Shown here: piece after piece, positions 1 through 8,794 of the stretch
Layout: every line of letters begins with the position of its first letter
Position numbering within the stretch: position 1 is the first letter of the stretch
Source of the DNA: Enterococcus plantarum
GTDB lineage: Bacteria; Bacillota; Bacilli; Lactobacillales; Enterococcaceae
DNA: 64,000 nucleotides
Direction: 5' to 3'
Assembly (NCBI RefSeq): GCF_001730295.1
Contig: NZ_MIKA01000004.1
Location: forward strand, 41,994-105,993
Notes under the pieces: generated by a model
Databases searched by the model: none
Told to the model about the DNA's origin: nothing
Seen by the model: only the letters and a program-made list of their open reading frames with translations
Program-made: the position numbers and the translations under genes

Positions 1-2627
1 GACGCATTATCCCCTAAATCAACAAATGTTAGCTTACCTGTCCCAGTTGGTTTGGTTCGATCATTAAACGTAACAGTGATCACTTTCGTTGTGTCTTTCA
101 ACTTTAATGTTATGTCATGCGCAACTTCTTCAGCATTTGTTACTTTAGATATATCGATGCTAAATAATGTTTCATCTGCTGTTACATCCGTCACATCGAG
201 GATATTCCCGGCTTCATCTTTGACGAACTGCCATGCTTCAACTTTCCCTTTAGTAACAACTAAAGGACGTTGATCTTTGCTTGGCCAATCACTGTAATCC
301 ATTCTAAAGTCAGTACCCTTGATAATACCGTCTTCTCCCCAGTTGTAAGAATCATCAACTACATAAATAAACGTATCGTAATCTGCTGAATTCCCTGCTT
401 CATCAGTCAAACGAATCTTGATTGTTTTTTTGCCCACAGTTGAAACAAGTGACGGAATATCCGTTGTTAAAAGTTTTGCAGTAATCTTTTCTTTTGGAGA
501 AACGTTATCGGATATTGTCGTGAAAAATCCTTTCAAATCAACACTTGATCCAATGATGGCCTCTGCATCATTTAGTGTGACCTTCGTCAACTTGGCTGTA
601 GCAATTGGGGGTTCAACATCCAAAACATTCAGTAAATGTTCAGTATTTGACTCAGCGATTACTGAATTATCAGGATTCAGTCCTTTTGGAGTAGCCTTTG
701 TTTTTAATAGTTTAGAACTAGCAGAGGCATCAACTTGAGCTGTATAGACTAGCTTTAAAATACTGCCTTTGCTTCCTATCAATAAATCATCATCTGCCGT
801 TTGAACAACAGCAAATGGTGTTTTTTGTGATACTACTGGTAACCCTAAATTCTTAGAATTACCGGTTGAATCAATCATCTCTGCTGAAACGGGCGTTACA
901 TTTTTATATAACGCATCTAATTCCGCATACAGTTTTGCTTGCTGCCAACGACTTAAATCATTCGTTAATTCTGATGTTATAGTAAAGCGAACTTCATCCA
1001 ACGGTTTTGCTTGTTCACTTTTTTTCCACGAACCATCTGACTGTTTCACCTCTGAAACAACCTTCGTCATAAATTCAGGATTACTAAATTGCTTTACTGT
1101 AATCGGTACACTAATCTTCTCAGTCAAACCACTTTTGTCTCCTTTAATGACGACAATGACTGTCTCGTTGCCAACTGTTGAAAATGTCTTTTCGGAATCA
1201 AAGCCAATTACGCTAACTGTTTCTGAAGCAAAAACACCTTTTAAATTCGATACCAAATCCGCTGGATCCAAATCTTGTGTACTTGATCCGACCATTACTT
1301 CTTGCGGTACTGGATCAGCTGTTGGGGAACCGCCTAATTTTGTCTTAGCTATTCCTTCATTGATCTCACTTTGTCCATCTCCAGTAACATTGTAAACAGT
1401 CATTGGAATGTGTAAGTACCCATCACTTTGATAATATTTTTCCTTATCAACACCTGCAGTGAGTTTAGACGTAATCTGAAATTCATATGAATTATTAACA
1501 AATGATGCGCTACTTAGCGTACTCGCTGGAACAGTTACGACAAAACGATTATTAGGAATGTCTTTTGTAATCGTAAATTTCGAAGTAGTATTAGCTCCGT
1601 TCATATCTGTAACTGTCACGGTCGCCTGAGACAAATCAAAAATCTCATCAGCATTCATATACATCGTATATTGCTTAGGATAAAAAGAGGCATCTGATTG
1701 TTCTGGCATATCTTGAACAACAGTGTAATCAATTTTATTTTGATCTTCGTTGGTTTCTCCCAGAATTTGAGGCGGTGGAAGAATAATCCTCGTCATAGCT
1801 GACGTTTCATATTTCAAATAACCCACTGCTCCTGACGGTAAATCAATTGTTTGTTGCATAGAACCATCTGAATTAAATAGATACGTAAACTCCTGCGTTG
1901 CTTTTTCTCCACCAGAAGTCCCAACAAACCTAGTCGTTCCGGCACCCACATCACTGTAGATAATCTCACTATTTGAATACGTGTATAATCCTTGTAAAAA
2001 GGCACTGTCAGAATCAATCGTTAATCCCTTAAGATAATTCAATCGTTTCACATTCCACATTGCTTTCATGGGAATTTTTGTTGTAGTGCCACTTTTGAAG
2101 AAATCATATCTTATCCTCATTTGCGCATTAGTACCACGTGTATCGATTCTTAGAAAGTTTTCTTTTTGCGCATTACTACTTGTGGAAGTTGGGTAGTAGA
2201 TATACGCAGTTGGATTCGCTGTAGAAGATGTATACGATTCGATCGTGGCGCGCAAATCTACAAATCCACCTTTATAAATCGCTACTTTATTCAATTGCAC
2301 AAAGTTATTTCCTGTAATATCCCGTTTATCAAAGCGCGCGTAGTTCGCTCCTTCGCTTGTCGCTCCTGAAACTGTATAGGTCAATCTAGGTGTAATACGA
2401 AATAGTGTTGCATATTCTCCTGGTATTGGCGTAGCAGCTCCTGGATTGGCACTGTCCACCAAATTGACGTTGGGATAAGTGATCAATGACCCACTAGCGC
2501 GAGTAGTTGGTCCATCTGCGTAAGTAGAAATGCTTTCTTCCGCTTTTATTTCAGCTTTTTCAAAGTAAAGATACCCAGCTAAAATGCTCACCATACAAGC
2601 AGTTGTTATGATCCATTTTCTTTTCAT
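1..2627 (-). CDS. Large cell-surface protein, Ig-like modules (partial, C-terminus outside window)
   Basis: The first 875 residues are visible; the stop codon lies beyond base 1. Start is the ATG at 2627, with an AAGGAGGAAA ribosome-binding site just upstream. Residues 5-22 (WIITTACMVSILAGYLYF) form a hydrophobic signal or anchor segment. The remainder is Thr/Ser/Val-rich, low in Cys, and looks like strings of beta-sandwich domains; two stretches (around residues 470-530 and 670-730) read like bacterial Ig-like modules with the pattern STVG(N/K)-x-T-(V/I)-x-(V/I). No WxL, LPXTG or MucBP motif falls in the visible part, so the anchoring mode is unknown. The regulator gene at 2727 lies 99 bp upstream on the same strand and is a plausible local controller. 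Adhesin or matrix-binding role is inference only. Confidence 0.75.
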   Translation of the reverse strand, partial: MKRKWIITTACMVSILAGYLYFEKAEIKAEESISTYADGPTTRASGSLITYPNVNLVDSANPGAATPIPGEYATLFRITPRLTYTVSGATSEGANYARFDKRDITGNNFVQLNKVAIYKGGFVDLRATIESYTSSTANPTAYIYYPTSTSSNAQKENFLRIDTRGTNAQMRIRYDFFKSGTTTKIPMKAMWNVKRLNYLKGLTIDSDSAFLQGLYTYSNSEIIYSDVGAGTTRFVGTSGGEKATQEFTYLFNSDGSMQQTIDLPSGAVGYLKYETSAMTRIILPPPQILGETNEDQNKIDYTVVQDMPEQSDASFYPKQYTMYMNADEIFDLSQATVTVTDMNGANTTSKFTITKDIPNNRFVVTVPASTLSSASFVNNSYEFQITSKLTAGVDKEKYYQSDGYLHIPMTVYNVTGDGQSEINEGIAKTKLGGSPTADPVPQEVMVGSSTQDLDPADLVSNLKGVFASETVSVIGFDSEKTFSTVGNETVIVVIKGDKSGLTEKISVPITVKQFSNPEFMTKVVSEVKQSDGSWKKSEQAKPLDEVRFTITSELTNDLSRWQQAKLYAELDALYKNVTPVSAEMIDSTGNSKNLGLPVVSQKTPFAVVQTADDDLLIGSKGSILKLVYTAQVDASASSKLLKTKATPKGLNPDNSVIAESNTEHLLNVLDVEPPIATAKLTKVTLNDAEAIIGSSVDLKGFFTTISDNVSPKEKITAKLLTTDIPSLVSTVGKKTIKIRLTDEAGNSADYDTFIYVVDDSYNWGEDGIIKGTDFRMDYSDWPSKDQRPLVVTKGKVEAWQFVKDEAGNILDVTDVTADETLFSIDISKVTNAEEVAHDITLKLKDTTKVITVTFNDRTKPTGTGKLTFVDLGDNA

Positions 2628-2726
2628 TTTTTTCCTCCTTCCCCGTAAATTTAAAGCAATTTATTTCAAATTCTCTATTATTGAATATAATCCTCTTCAA
2701 TAATAAAAAATTGAAAACTAGTTTAA

Positions 2727-3446
2727 TCATGTTAGCAGCATGTACCCTTTAGAACGAATTGTTTTGATATATTGAGTAGAAGAATCACCATTCGCTATTT
2801 TTTGTCTTAAATGGTAAATAATGTTAGCAACTCGGTATCTCTTATCTCTGGCCGACCCATTCCAGACGTATTGATAAATTTCTTCATAAGTCAATGCCTG
2901 GCTCGGATGATTGCTTAACAATTCAATCGTTCGAAATTCTAACTGAGTTAAGCTCACTTCAATTTTTCCAGATAATAGAATGCTAAAATTAGATGGAATC
3001 AATTCAATTTTTTTCTTTTTCCCTACATTTTTCCCCTTAAATGAACGATCAGGAGAAAAATTGTTCTCCGTTGCGCTTTTAACATATCTATTTAGGTTAT
3101 TCTGAATAAATAAGGAAAGTTCATCCGAATCGATCGTCTTGTTGATAATACCGTCCGCACCTAACTTCATATAGACAATCCTGGTAGATTTGTCCGCATT
3201 TTTCGACATTACCCAAATCAAAGCAGAACTTTGTTCCCGTATTGTTATAATGGATTCGCAAATCTTCCCTATCTGATTATCCATTTCCGTCTCTTCAATT
3301 ATGAGAGCATCTAACTGTTCTACGCTGACTAACCATTTTTGTTTGTCCTGTAGATAATGAACCGTACATTCTGATTCTTCCAATGCATCTACATAGGTAC
3401 AGTCTTCTACTTTATTATCTGCCGAAATAATTCCTACATTATACAT
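2727..3446 (-). CDS. Response-regulator-like winged-helix transcription factor with pseudo-receiver domain
   Basis: A 239-residue protein. The C-terminal third (about residues 145-239) is an OmpR/PhoB-type winged helix: it has the EFRTIELLSNHP helix, the NHPSQALTYEEIYQYVWNG turn and the final IRSKGYMLL hairpin. The N-terminal 120 residues follow the receiver fold (LGADGIINKTID resembles the usual LGADDYLxKPF), but the strand that should end in the phospho-acceptor Asp reads DALIIEETE, so Glu takes that place. No histidine kinase is nearby. The architecture resembles regulators found beside enterococcal WxL and surface-protein clusters, and the surface gene at 2627 follows in the same direction. 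A phosphorylation-independent regulator of that gene is inference. Start ATG 3446 has a GAGGGG site about 10 nt upstream. Confidence 0.8.
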   Translation of the reverse strand: MYNVGIISADNKVEDCTYVDALEESECTVHYLQDKQKWLVSVEQLDALIIEETEMDNQIGKICESIITIREQSSALIWVMSKNADKSTRIVYMKLGADGIINKTIDSDELSLFIQNNLNRYVKSATENNFSPDRSFKGKNVGKKKKIELIPSNFSILLSGKIEVSLTQLEFRTIELLSNHPSQALTYEEIYQYVWNGSARDKRYRVANIIYHLRQKIANGDSSTQYIKTIRSKGYMLLT

Positions 3447-3573
3447 TCACTGTCGCCCCTCTTTGATTCTATGTATTTTTTTGTCCATTCTTTCAAAAGT
3501 TAGTCATTATGTTTGCAGTAATCTAGAATAGTTTCTATACTGTTTATCTAGATATTAAAAACTTAGGAAAAGA

Positions 3574-3598
3574 TTCTTGTTTTACGCTAAAACAAGAA
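3574..3598. repeat. Perfect 25-bp palindrome near integrase 3' side
   Basis: Arms TTCTTGTTTTA and TAAAACAAGAA (11 bp, perfect) surround a CGC centre. A near-copy with longer arms lies at 5113-5153 on the other side of the integrase gene, in inverted orientation around the centre. It is 128 bp upstream of the winged-helix regulator start and could be its operator or an integrase core site. Confidence 0.7.
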
Positions 3599-3641
3599 AT
3601 AAATGAATTCAGCCTTTATTTATGGGAATTATAGAACTTTA

Positions 3642-3668
3642 TGACGGTAAAAATGACGGCGCGAAAAA
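3642..3668. repeat. Paired TGACGG repeats (putative integrase arm sites, left)
   Basis: TGACGG occurs at 3642 and 3653, the second followed by CGCGAAAAAAC. The same arrangement, TGACGGCGG twice then AAAAAAACAA, is found at 4891-4919 beyond the other end of the integrase gene. Paired direct repeats flanking a tyrosine integrase fit arm-type binding sites; this is inference from arrangement. Confidence 0.5.
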
Positions 3669-3767
3669 ACAAAAAAAAGCCAGCCTACAGAAAAAGGACT
3701 AACTTTTTAATAAAATAAATAATGGCATTACTACTCGTTTATGAAGAAGACAGAAATTGAATGTACA

Positions 3768-4868
3768 TTATATAGAAGCTAATCTATCAATAGTCGTACG
3801 TTGTTCTTCAAGAAAAGAACTTGTATACGTATCCAATGTTAGCTTTATAGACGAATGACCCAGTAATGAACTAATTGCTGCGATATTCGCACCCAACTCT
3901 ACACACCGAGTCGCAAAGGTATGACGAAGTGCGTGAAAAGGTACATTTAATAAACCTAGCTTCTGTTTTATGCGCTCAAAGCGATAACTAACAGTTCTAG
4001 GCTCGATAGAATTTGAACCATTGGCGACAACATAAGTAGAAGCTGACTGGTTCTTCCATTTTAATAAGATTCTTTTGATTTTTTTAGAGAGCGGGATTAT
4101 TCGATCTGCATTCGTTGTTTTTGGCGCCGTTTCTACGATTTTTGTCAGGTGTCCTGAACCGCTAGGCAAAGCAATCCGTTGTTTGGTTCGGTGAACTCTT
4201 AAGATAGACGCTTCAAAATCTATATCTTCCCATTTCAGCGCACAGATTTCACCAATTCGCATACCCGTTTCTAATGCTAACAAAATAGGCAATCCTTTTG
4301 TCGATTTCAAACTCTCCGTTTCTACCTCTTTTTGCTGTTGTCGTGTTAGAGCTCGAACTTTTTGTTTCCCTATTTTAGGCAGTACTGTTCGTTCACAAGG
4401 GTTCAAAATAAGATATCCTCGTTCCTTAGCGGCCTCAAAGCAGCTTTTTACAATACGAAAAACAATATGGACAGAACTTGCCGCCAAATTTTTAGATAAA
4501 CTCTTTACTAAACGATCGATATCTATTGCTGTTATTTTCTTTAATGGACGTTTTGCTAAAATTGGTAAAATATGTAATTGTAGCTTATTGCTGTAACTTG
4601 CATAAGTACTTTCTTTGATAGTTGGAGCCATGATGTCCGATAACCAAAATTGCGCCCACTCTCCAAATGTCCCTTGAAATTCTCTAGTATTCTTTGTGTA
4701 AAATAATCTTAACTGAATTTTTTTGTCTAGCATCTGGTCCTTGACTGCTCGGTATGAACGCGCATAAATGTACCCGTAGTAAATAGAGCCGTCTGCTTTT
4801 CTACCTTTCGGATATCTCCCCTCCCAACGACCATCTTTTCTTTTATATATATTTTCGCCTTTACTCAA
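3768..4868 (-). CDS. Tyrosine-type site-specific integrase
   Basis: About 366 residues, the usual length for phage/ICE integrases of Firmicutes. The N-terminus (KRKDGRWEGRY) is an AP2-like arm-binding domain, the middle is a SAM-like core-binding domain, and the C-terminal half is catalytic: Arg in TGMRIGEICALKWEDID (about residue 205), HALRHTFATR (about 318), GHSSIKLTLDTY with the nucleophile Tyr near residue 350. All expected catalytic residues appear present, so it may be active. The TTG at 4868 is preferred as start because AAAGGA lies nine bases upstream; an upstream TTG at 4877 is too close to that site. No excisionase, relaxase or phage gene adjoins it, so this is an orphan integrase or the last gene of an eroded element. 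Repeats flank it on both sides (3574, 3642, 4891, 5113). Confidence 0.9.
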   Translation of the reverse strand: MSKGENIYKRKDGRWEGRYPKGRKADGSIYYGYIYARSYRAVKDQMLDKKIQLRLFYTKNTREFQGTFGEWAQFWLSDIMAPTIKESTYASYSNKLQLHILPILAKRPLKKITAIDIDRLVKSLSKNLAASSVHIVFRIVKSCFEAAKERGYLILNPCERTVLPKIGKQKVRALTRQQQKEVETESLKSTKGLPILLALETGMRIGEICALKWEDIDFEASILRVHRTKQRIALPSGSGHLTKIVETAPKTTNADRIIPLSKKIKRILLKWKNQSASTYVVANGSNSIEPRTVSYRFERIKQKLGLLNVPFHALRHTFATRCVELGANIAAISSLLGHSSIKLTLDTYTSSFLEEQRTTIDRLASI

Positions 4869-4890
4869 AAAAATCAAATCCTTTCTTTCC

Positions 4891-4919
4891 TGACGGCGGA
4901 ATTGACGGCGGAAAAAAAC
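4891..4919. repeat. Paired TGACGGCGG repeats (putative integrase arm sites, right)
   Basis: TGACGGCGG at 4891 and 4903 (12-bp period) followed by AAAAAAACAA, directly upstream of the integrase start. Matches the pair at 3642-3668. Confidence 0.55.
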
Positions 4920-5500
4920 AACCGATCATTCAACTCATCATTTCGCTTATATCACATAAATAAAAAATAACCATCCTATTATTCTCATTTTTTTATATTA
5001 TTCCTTAAAAAATTGAAAAAATAATAGTATGTTTTTTCGTCAACTCCCATTGATTTTCTTTCAAAAAACCAATACAATGAATTTGTTATACAAATAATTT
5101 CAAATAAATATCAAAAACATTTCTTGTTTTAGCGTAAAATAAGAAATGTTTTTTTGATTAAAATGGACCCTTTTCCACTTTCTGATAACTCATGACAGCA
5201 ACAAAACTTTTCTATAGTTATTTATTTTTAGAGAAATAACTTCTTATTACTTATTTTCATCTTATAAAACATATATATATTATTTAAACTCTCTCTATTA
5301 CACTTTATATAACCTTTGTATTTTTATAAAATCCCAACTTTAGCCTACTCTACATTATTTCTAATTATAAAACAACACATTTTATTTCACATAAAAATAA
5401 CAGATAATCACATTATATAAAATATGATAAATAATGGGTCACTCGATTTTTTTATTTTATAGTTTTTTAAACATTAAGTTTTTAACGCCACTCATATAAC
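4920..5500. other. AT-rich gene-poor gap
   Basis: No open reading frame with a ribosome-binding site is visible on either strand. The only structure is the palindrome at 5113-5153. Base composition is even more AT-rich than the neighbours, consistent with decayed or silent DNA between the integrase and the next gene. Confidence 0.6.
5113..5153. repeat. Long palindrome, near-copy of the 3574 palindrome
   Basis: Nineteen-base arms (AAAAACATTTCTTGTTTTA and its complement with one mismatch) around GCG, followed by a T-run. It could act as an intrinsic terminator, but no gene ends here. About 27 bases match the palindrome at 3574-3598 with one or two differences. Confidence 0.65.
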
Positions 5501-5504
5501 AAAC

Positions 5505-5690
5505 CAATAAGATTGGACAGAAGTATTTAACCCCGAGAAATAAGAAAGAATTCACGAAATTTATCCTCAAACTTTTGTAAATATCAGCTTTTTTTCGAAT
5601 AAATGGTTGCTTCTGCTCCAACCATTTAATCAGATTCCTCGAGACTAAGATATGACTCGTAGAGTTATTTCTCAGTCTCTTTCCTATTTC
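5505..5690 (-). repeat. EFAR-like modular palindromic repeat, copy 1 (reverse orientation)
   Basis: Read on the minus strand it has a first stem-loop (GAGACTGAG ... CTTAGTCTC), a linker, then a second half with GGAGCAGAAGC and a distal ACTTCTGTCC. The same modules recur at 27292, 32576, 45841 and 49879. The family resembles EFAR repeats of E. faecalis as I recall them; the assignment is by pattern only. Confidence 0.6.
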
Positions 5691-5821
5691 AAAATAACTA
5701 TTCGAAACGAAAATTGATTTTAATTGAAGGACTTATCTACAGTTTCATGATAGACTCTAAGTGCGGATATACAAGCATTATGATACATGACGAATCGAAT
5801 TATTCCCTGAAGGAGATAACT

Positions 5822-6628
5822 ATGGAAATTCAATTAAATGTGCTTATCACAGAAACAAAAACAAGCATTGAATTGAGCAACAACCAAGGAATTATTACGA
5901 TTATTGAAAACAGCGATAAAATTGTACTCGATCAACCAGCTATCTATATTTTATTTAAAGATGATACAATCACTTCAATAGGAAAATCAGAAGCTGGCAC
6001 TTTCCAAAACGAGGTAGATTATAACACAATAATCACTATCGCTCCGTCGTGGGATATCGAATTGGATTATTTAGCGCAGCAGTTCATTCTAGAAGCCAAA
6101 GATAATGGCATCCAGTTGACTATCCCTTCACAACTAGAAACAAAGATCCCTACAAGTTATCAAAAGACAGTCTCTACTTATAAAGACGAAGTTTTATTCA
6201 TCTTAAAAAGATTCGGCTATCTTTTAAAACACAATGAAGAACCTAAAAAAGCCAACGCCAAACCTGCTAAAGCACGTCACAAATGGACCAAAGAGGTTAG
6301 TCAAATCGACTTTTTTGTTGATACAAGAGAGAGTAAAGCAACCGTTCTTTGGCACAAGAGAAATGAAATGCTTCTAAAATCTGGGGCTACTATGATGGCA
6401 AATCCACCACTTAACAAAGACGGGTCGCTAGGCTTTTCTGCAAAAATGGGGCAAAGAATTCGAGAAGACCATAAAGACAAAGTTAAAAACAATGTGACGA
6501 CAGAAGACATCATTTTAAAAAGTGTCAATGAAGTAGGGTTGTTTTTATATTTTGGTGGAACAAATAGTTGGCTTGAGCTGGTTGATGCTTCTGGGAAAAC
6601 ATTGAACGAGTGGACAGCTGTTGAGTAA
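5822..6628 (+). CDS. GIY-YIG-like / DUF4357-type protein of unknown function
   Basis: A 268-residue protein. The ATG at 5822 is chosen because AAGGAGATAACT precedes it; the open frame extends further upstream without a site. Residues about 50-120 resemble the short GIY-YIG-like module often annotated in bacterial hypothetical proteins (IYILFKDD, a SIG-K-S segment, then a helix with LDYLAQQFILEAKDNG). The C-terminal part (about 150-268) resembles a DUF4357-type or similar DNA-associated domain, with KATVLWHKRNEMLLKSGA and NEVGLFLYFGGTNSW. The catalytic Tyr pair and Arg of true GIY-YIG nucleases are not clear, so nuclease activity is doubtful. It is monocistronic, with a strong terminator after it. 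Function unknown; family assignment moderate. Confidence 0.6.
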   Translation: MEIQLNVLITETKTSIELSNNQGIITIIENSDKIVLDQPAIYILFKDDTITSIGKSEAGTFQNEVDYNTIITIAPSWDIELDYLAQQFILEAKDNGIQLTIPSQLETKIPTSYQKTVSTYKDEVLFILKRFGYLLKHNEEPKKANAKPAKARHKWTKEVSQIDFFVDTRESKATVLWHKRNEMLLKSGATMMANPPLNKDGSLGFSAKMGQRIREDHKDKVKNNVTTEDIILKSVNEVGLFLYFGGTNSWLELVDASGKTLNEWTAVE

Positions 6629-6661
6629 GTATAGTTCTATCTTTTAAGATTGATATAGCAC

Positions 6662-6701
6662 AAAAACTCTTTTGGTGATTTATACATCAAAAGAGTTTTT
6701 T
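6662..6701 (+). terminator. Intrinsic terminator after the GIY-YIG-like gene
   Basis: AAAAACTCTTTTG pairs with CAAAAGAGTTTTT across a 13-base loop and runs into T residues. Confidence 0.85.
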
Positions 6702-6818
6702 TAGCATTTTTCAGACAAAATTACGCAACTGTCTTATTTCGTACAGCTATCCTTTGTGGGTAAAAAAGTTCCTTGCTACAATAACAGTGTAACAAATCAA
6801 AAACCAGGAGGGATCTTT

Positions 6819-8591
6819 ATGAAGTACGTAAGTGGGAACTATGAAGCATTTGCAAGAAGCAGAAAACCTGACGGTGTGGATGGTAAAAATGCCTATATCG
6901 TTGGCGCAGGCTTAGCTGGTTTAGCAGCAGCAGTCTTTTTGATTCGTGACGGACACATGAAAGGTGAACATATCCATATTTTTGAGGAACTATCCTTATC
7001 AGGCGGTTCGTTGGACGGAAAATTTATTCCCCATGATGGTTTTGTTACACGAGGTGGACGTGAAATGGAGAATCATTTTGAATGTTTGTGGGATCTTTTC
7101 CGTTCCGTTCCTTCTTTAGAAGTAGAGGATGCTTCAGTATTAGACGAATTTTACTGGCTGGATCATGACGACCCTAACTCTTCAAACTGTCGTATCATTT
7201 ACAATCGAGGCGAACGTGCCTCAGATGATGGTGAATTTACTCTCTCTAAAAAAGCGCAAAAAGAACTCGTTGATTTATTTATGACCTCAGAAGATAACCT
7301 AATTGGGAAACGAATCGAAGATGTCTTTACCGAAGAATTTTTTGATTCTAATTTTTGGTTATATTGGTGTACGATGTTCGCTTTTGAAAAATGGCACTCT
7401 GCTATTGAAATGAGACGCTACGTGATGCGCTTTATTCATCATATTAAAGGATTACCAGATTTCACTGCTTTAAAATTTACACGCTACAATCAATTTGAAT
7501 CGTTAGTCAAACCATTGTTAGCCTTTTTAGACGAAAATGGTGTAGATTTCCAATATGAAACAAAAATCAATGATATCAAAGTGGATATCACCGAAGAAAC
7601 AAAAGTTGCGAAAAGTATCTTACTAACCAGAGCTGGCAAAACAGAAGAAATTCACTTAACCGAAAATGACTTGGTTTTCGTAACAAATGGTTCAATCACT
7701 GAAAGTTCAACAGAGGGCGACCACCATACACCCGCACCGATTACACACGATTTAGGCGGTAGTTGGAACCTTTGGAAAAATTTAGCGAAACAATCTTCAG
7801 AATTTGGAAATCCCGATGTCTTTTGTGAGAATTTACCAGCAGAAAGCTGGTTCGTTTCTGCTACTGTAACATGGGAAAACTTTGATATCGAGCCTTACAT
7901 TTCTAGACTGACACACCGTAAATTGCGAACAGGAAAAATCGTGACTGGTGGGATCATTACGATCAAAGACTCCAACTGGTTAATGAGTTTTGCGATGCAT
8001 CGCCAACCTCACTTTAAAGAACAAACTGAACAACAATCGATCACTTGGGTATATGGTTTACTATCAAATACTCCAGGAAATTATATTAAAAAACCAATCG
8101 AACAATGTTCTGGTGAAGAAATTGCACAAGAGTTGATGTATCATTTAGGCGTTCCGGAGGAAGATATCATCAAATTTGCGCAACATTCATGTACGGCAAT
8201 TCCAGTTTATATGCCATTTATCACCTCTTACTTTATGCTACGTGAACCAGGAGACCGGCCGTTAGTCATTCCTAACGGTTCTAAAAACTTAGCGTTTATC
8301 GGAAACTTCGCAGAAACAGAGCGAGATACCGTCTTCACTACTGAATACTCTGTTAGAACTGCGATGGAAGCTGTTTATCAATTATTAGACGTTGAACGTG
8401 GCGTCCCAGAAGTTTTTGCATCAGCTTACGATTTACGGACTTTGGCAAATTCTGTTTACTATTTATCTGATAAGAAAAAATTAACTGAAATGGAATTACC
8501 TTTTGTAGAACGTAAAATTGTTGAAAAGTTCGTTGATAAAACGAAAGATACGTATATTGGGGATATTTTGAAAGATGCTGATTTGATTTAG
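6819..8591 (+). CDS. ohyA: Oleate hydratase (MCRA family)
   Basis: FAD-dependent enzyme that adds water across the cis-9 double bond of oleic and related unsaturated fatty acids to give 10-hydroxy fatty acids; in Gram-positive bacteria it detoxifies host unsaturated fatty acids. The 590-residue length is normal. Visible family features: N-terminal [15 protein letters not shown], dinucleotide-binding [16 protein letters not shown] (about residues 27-42), [15 protein letters not shown] with the conserved Glu region, [20 protein letters not shown], and the C-terminal [21 protein letters not shown]. The ATG at 6819 is chosen from the CAGGAGGGATCTTT site; a longer frame from 6756 has none. Single-gene unit with a terminator at 8632-8676. 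Confidence 0.96.
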   Translation: MKYVSGNYEAFARSRKPDGVDGKNAYIVGAGLAGLAAAVFLIRDGHMKGEHIHIFEELSLSGGSLDGKFIPHDGFVTRGGREMENHFECLWDLFRSVPSLEVEDASVLDEFYWLDHDDPNSSNCRIIYNRGERASDDGEFTLSKKAQKELVDLFMTSEDNLIGKRIEDVFTEEFFDSNFWLYWCTMFAFEKWHSAIEMRRYVMRFIHHIKGLPDFTALKFTRYNQFESLVKPLLAFLDENGVDFQYETKINDIKVDITEETKVAKSILLTRAGKTEEIHLTENDLVFVTNGSITESSTEGDHHTPAPITHDLGGSWNLWKNLAKQSSEFGNPDVFCENLPAESWFVSATVTWENFDIEPYISRLTHRKLRTGKIVTGGIITIKDSNWLMSFAMHRQPHFKEQTEQQSITWVYGLLSNTPGNYIKKPIEQCSGEEIAQELMYHLGVPEEDIIKFAQHSCTAIPVYMPFITSYFMLREPGDRPLVIPNGSKNLAFIGNFAETERDTVFTTEYSVRTAMEAVYQLLDVERGVPEVFASAYDLRTLANSVYYLSDKKKLTEMELPFVERKIVEKFVDKTKDTYIGDILKDADLI

Positions 8592-8631
8592 ATCATCAGC
8601 TCTTGTTACAAAATAGTTGAATACAAATGGT

Positions 8632-8676
8632 TAGACTACTTGTTTCTAGTTCTTTTAGAACACGAGTAGTCTATTT
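8632..8676 (+). terminator. Intrinsic terminator after ohyA
   Basis: TAGACTACT ... AGTAGTCTA stem with an inner CTAGTTCTTTTAGAAC hairpin, followed by TTTTT. Confidence 0.8.
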
Positions 8677-8794
8677 TTGATTTATGAAAAAATTTATAGT
8701 TTGTTTATAGTTTATTTACTCTCCGTTTACTCACTTGAAGTAAGATTAATTAGTAGAAATACCTATTACACAATAAAAAATGGAGGTTTTACAA

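Noticed and set aside
52..2369. Plus-strand frames and one short minus-strand frame within the first surface gene
   Set aside because: Other frames of the same coding DNA; the long minus-strand frame explains the region, has a signal sequence and a strong start.
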